Of a DNA stretch of 64,000 nucleotides, positions 63,080-64,000 are shown in pieces. The stretch comes from Tolypothrix sp. PCC 7712. GTDB lineage: Bacteria > Cyanobacteriota > Cyanobacteriia > Cyanobacteriales > Nostocaceae. Position 1 is the stretch's first letter. Every line of letters begins with the position of its first letter. The stretch spans positions 1,116,001 to 1,180,000 of the forward strand of contig NZ_CP063785.1 of NCBI RefSeq assembly GCF_025860405.1, read 5' to 3'. The position numbers and the translations under genes were made by a program. The notes beneath the pieces are model-generated. The model was not told the origin of the DNA and ran no database searches. It was given only the letters and a program-made list of their open reading frames with translations.

Positions 63080-64000
63080 ATGAATACAACTTGGCTAGGA
63101 ATAACCCAGGTATTAGATATTGGTTGGTCAATCAGGGTGCAGCAGCTTTTGGCACAATCACCAAGCCTACCACCGGAACAATCGGTGGTTAATCAAGGGA
63201 TTGGTGAGGTGCGAGGAATTGTAGACCAGATAATTCTGTTTACACCTCGCTTGCTAGGAGCAGCAGCCATTCTGTTAATTGGTTGGCTAATTGCTGCAAT
63301 TATTGCCGCAGTCACTAGGGGAATCCTCAATCGCACTGATATAGATAACCGCATCGCTTCAGGAGTAACAGGCCGGGACAATGTTCCCAATGTGGAACAA
63401 TTAATCTCCGGCTTAGTTTTTTGGAGTATTATTCTTCTGACTGCGGTAGCTGTTCTACAGACTTTAGGGCTAGAGGTAGCTTCTCGACCATTAAATAATT
63501 TTGTCGATCAGCTTGCAGGGTTTTTGCCAAAGTTGTTTGGTGCAGCAATTCTTTTGGGCGTTGCTTGGTTATTAGCTACCGTTGTGAAGCTGGTAACGAT
63601 TCGGGGACTACAAGTGTTGAGGTTTGATGAGCGTTTGAATCAACAAGCGCAAGATGCTGACTCTACACCAGGACTGAATCAGTTATCTGTTACAGAAACA
63701 ATTGGTAATGCTCTGTACTGGTTCATCTTTTTACTATTTATTGTCCCGGTGTTAGATACTCTGGGGCTAAGGGAAGCATTACAACCAGTCAAAGCTCTGA
63801 TTACAGAGATTTTGTCAATTCTGCCCAATATTTTAGCTGCAACATTAATTGCGGCTGTGGGTTGGTTTGTGGCTAATCTCATTCGTCGGGTTGTTACCAA
63901 TTTATTGATTACAACTGGAATCGACCATTTGGGTAGTCGTTTTGGACTTTCGCCCAATGTCGGAGCGCAACCACTGTCGAATATTCTCGGCACTGTGGTT
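63080..64000 (+). CDS. Mechanosensitive ion channel family protein (conserved TM helix repeats), C-terminus cut
   Basis: I read 307 codons from ATG 63080 (MNTTWLGITQVLDIG) to the right edge. The part seen contains at least four hydrophobic segments in a repeated pattern: LLGAAAILLIGWLIAAIIAAV, LISGLVFWSIILLTAVAVL, LFGAAILLGVAWLLATVVKL and ILAATLIAAVGWFVANLIRR. Each repeat has a glycine-rich helix followed by a charged segment (TRGILNRTDIDNRI, IRRVVTNLLITTGIDHL), typical of the 'conserved TM helix' family related to MscS-like channels. It is an inner-membrane protein, possibly a channel, but the pore-forming MscS core may lie outside the window or be absent. Partial. Confidence 0.8.
   Translation, partial: MNTTWLGITQVLDIGWSIRVQQLLAQSPSLPPEQSVVNQGIGEVRGIVDQIILFTPRLLGAAAILLIGWLIAAIIAAVTRGILNRTDIDNRIASGVTGRDNVPNVEQLISGLVFWSIILLTAVAVLQTLGLEVASRPLNNFVDQLAGFLPKLFGAAILLGVAWLLATVVKLVTIRGLQVLRFDERLNQQAQDADSTPGLNQLSVTETIGNALYWFIFLLFIVPVLDTLGLREALQPVKALITEILSILPNILAATLIAAVGWFVANLIRRVVTNLLITTGIDHLGSRFGLSPNVGAQPLSNILGTVV

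Noticed and set aside
1..64000. tRNA, rRNA, prophage or complete insertion sequence
   Set aside because: I searched by eye for T-loop consensus, rRNA-like stretches, integrases and transposases and found none; a covariance-model search would be needed to exclude small RNAs.

Overview
The window comes from a filamentous, very probably heterocyst-forming cyanobacterium (Nostocales: Nostoc, Calothrix, Tolypothrix or a relative). The evidence is the frequent HIP1 octamer GCGATCGC inside and between genes, many short tandem heptamer repeats (GGGGATT, GGGGACT, ATTACCA, AATGACA, GGGCATG types), and cyanobacterial or plastid-lineage genes: ndhM, a CCB1-like cytochrome b6 assembly factor, Tab2, a Tic21/DUF3611 protein and a small Nostocales-type protein. 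I see no rRNA, tRNA, phage or CRISPR array. The species cannot be named from the sequence alone.

Layout. 1-6.0 kb: PRPP synthetase (cut by the left edge), a PknB-type kinase with a PPC-like tail, bioD, an M20 amidohydrolase, a decayed AbrB-type antitoxin and an intact DUF433/DUF5615 toxin-antitoxin pair. 6.2-9.2 kb: Tab2, a CBS protein with a HEPN-like R-x4-H motif, and a short secreted phytochelatin-synthase homologue. 10-17 kb: a phospho-signalling and proteolysis cluster with an FHA-PrsW fusion, an uncharacterised protein, a CHAT-FHA fusion and a PP2C phosphatase with a four-cysteine ribbon. 17.7-24.5 kb: ndhM, a small NpR1517-like protein, a NarL-type regulator, a GT2 glycosyltransferase, a Ctp protease and a YdcF protein.

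24.86-32.28 kb is the most unusual block. Four tightly overlapping genes encode a degenerate (inactive) STAND NTPase with an N-terminal coiled coil, a MoxR AAA+ ATPase, a membrane-tethered vWA protein, and a four-Cys/kinase-like membrane protein with an altered DFG motif. They are followed by a VapBC-like pair and a caspase-fold peptidase. The C-terminal coiled coil of the caspase matches the N-terminal coiled coil of the first gene, with AIE-x4-VKFQL at identical spacing in both. This strongly suggests a homotypic adaptor that couples the sensor/NTPase module to a suicide protease, i.e. an NTP-dependent conflict or programmed-death system of the MoxR-vWA type.

32-64 kb is mostly housekeeping with accessory signalling: a class III nucleotide cyclase, recJ (with repeat-derived in-frame inserts), two GNAT acetyltransferases, a PD-(D/E)XK nuclease, a GGDEF-EAL protein, def, ftsX, aat, rpsN, nth, rseP, serS, a PadR regulator, a CCB1-like protein, a histidine kinase, two secreted paralogues (one with SLH domains), sbcC, an SRPBCC protein and a mechanosensitive-channel family gene cut by the right edge. 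Intergenic DNA is rich in heptamer arrays, MITE-like inverted-repeat elements and hairpins. Several of these supply false N-terminal extensions or spurious open frames.
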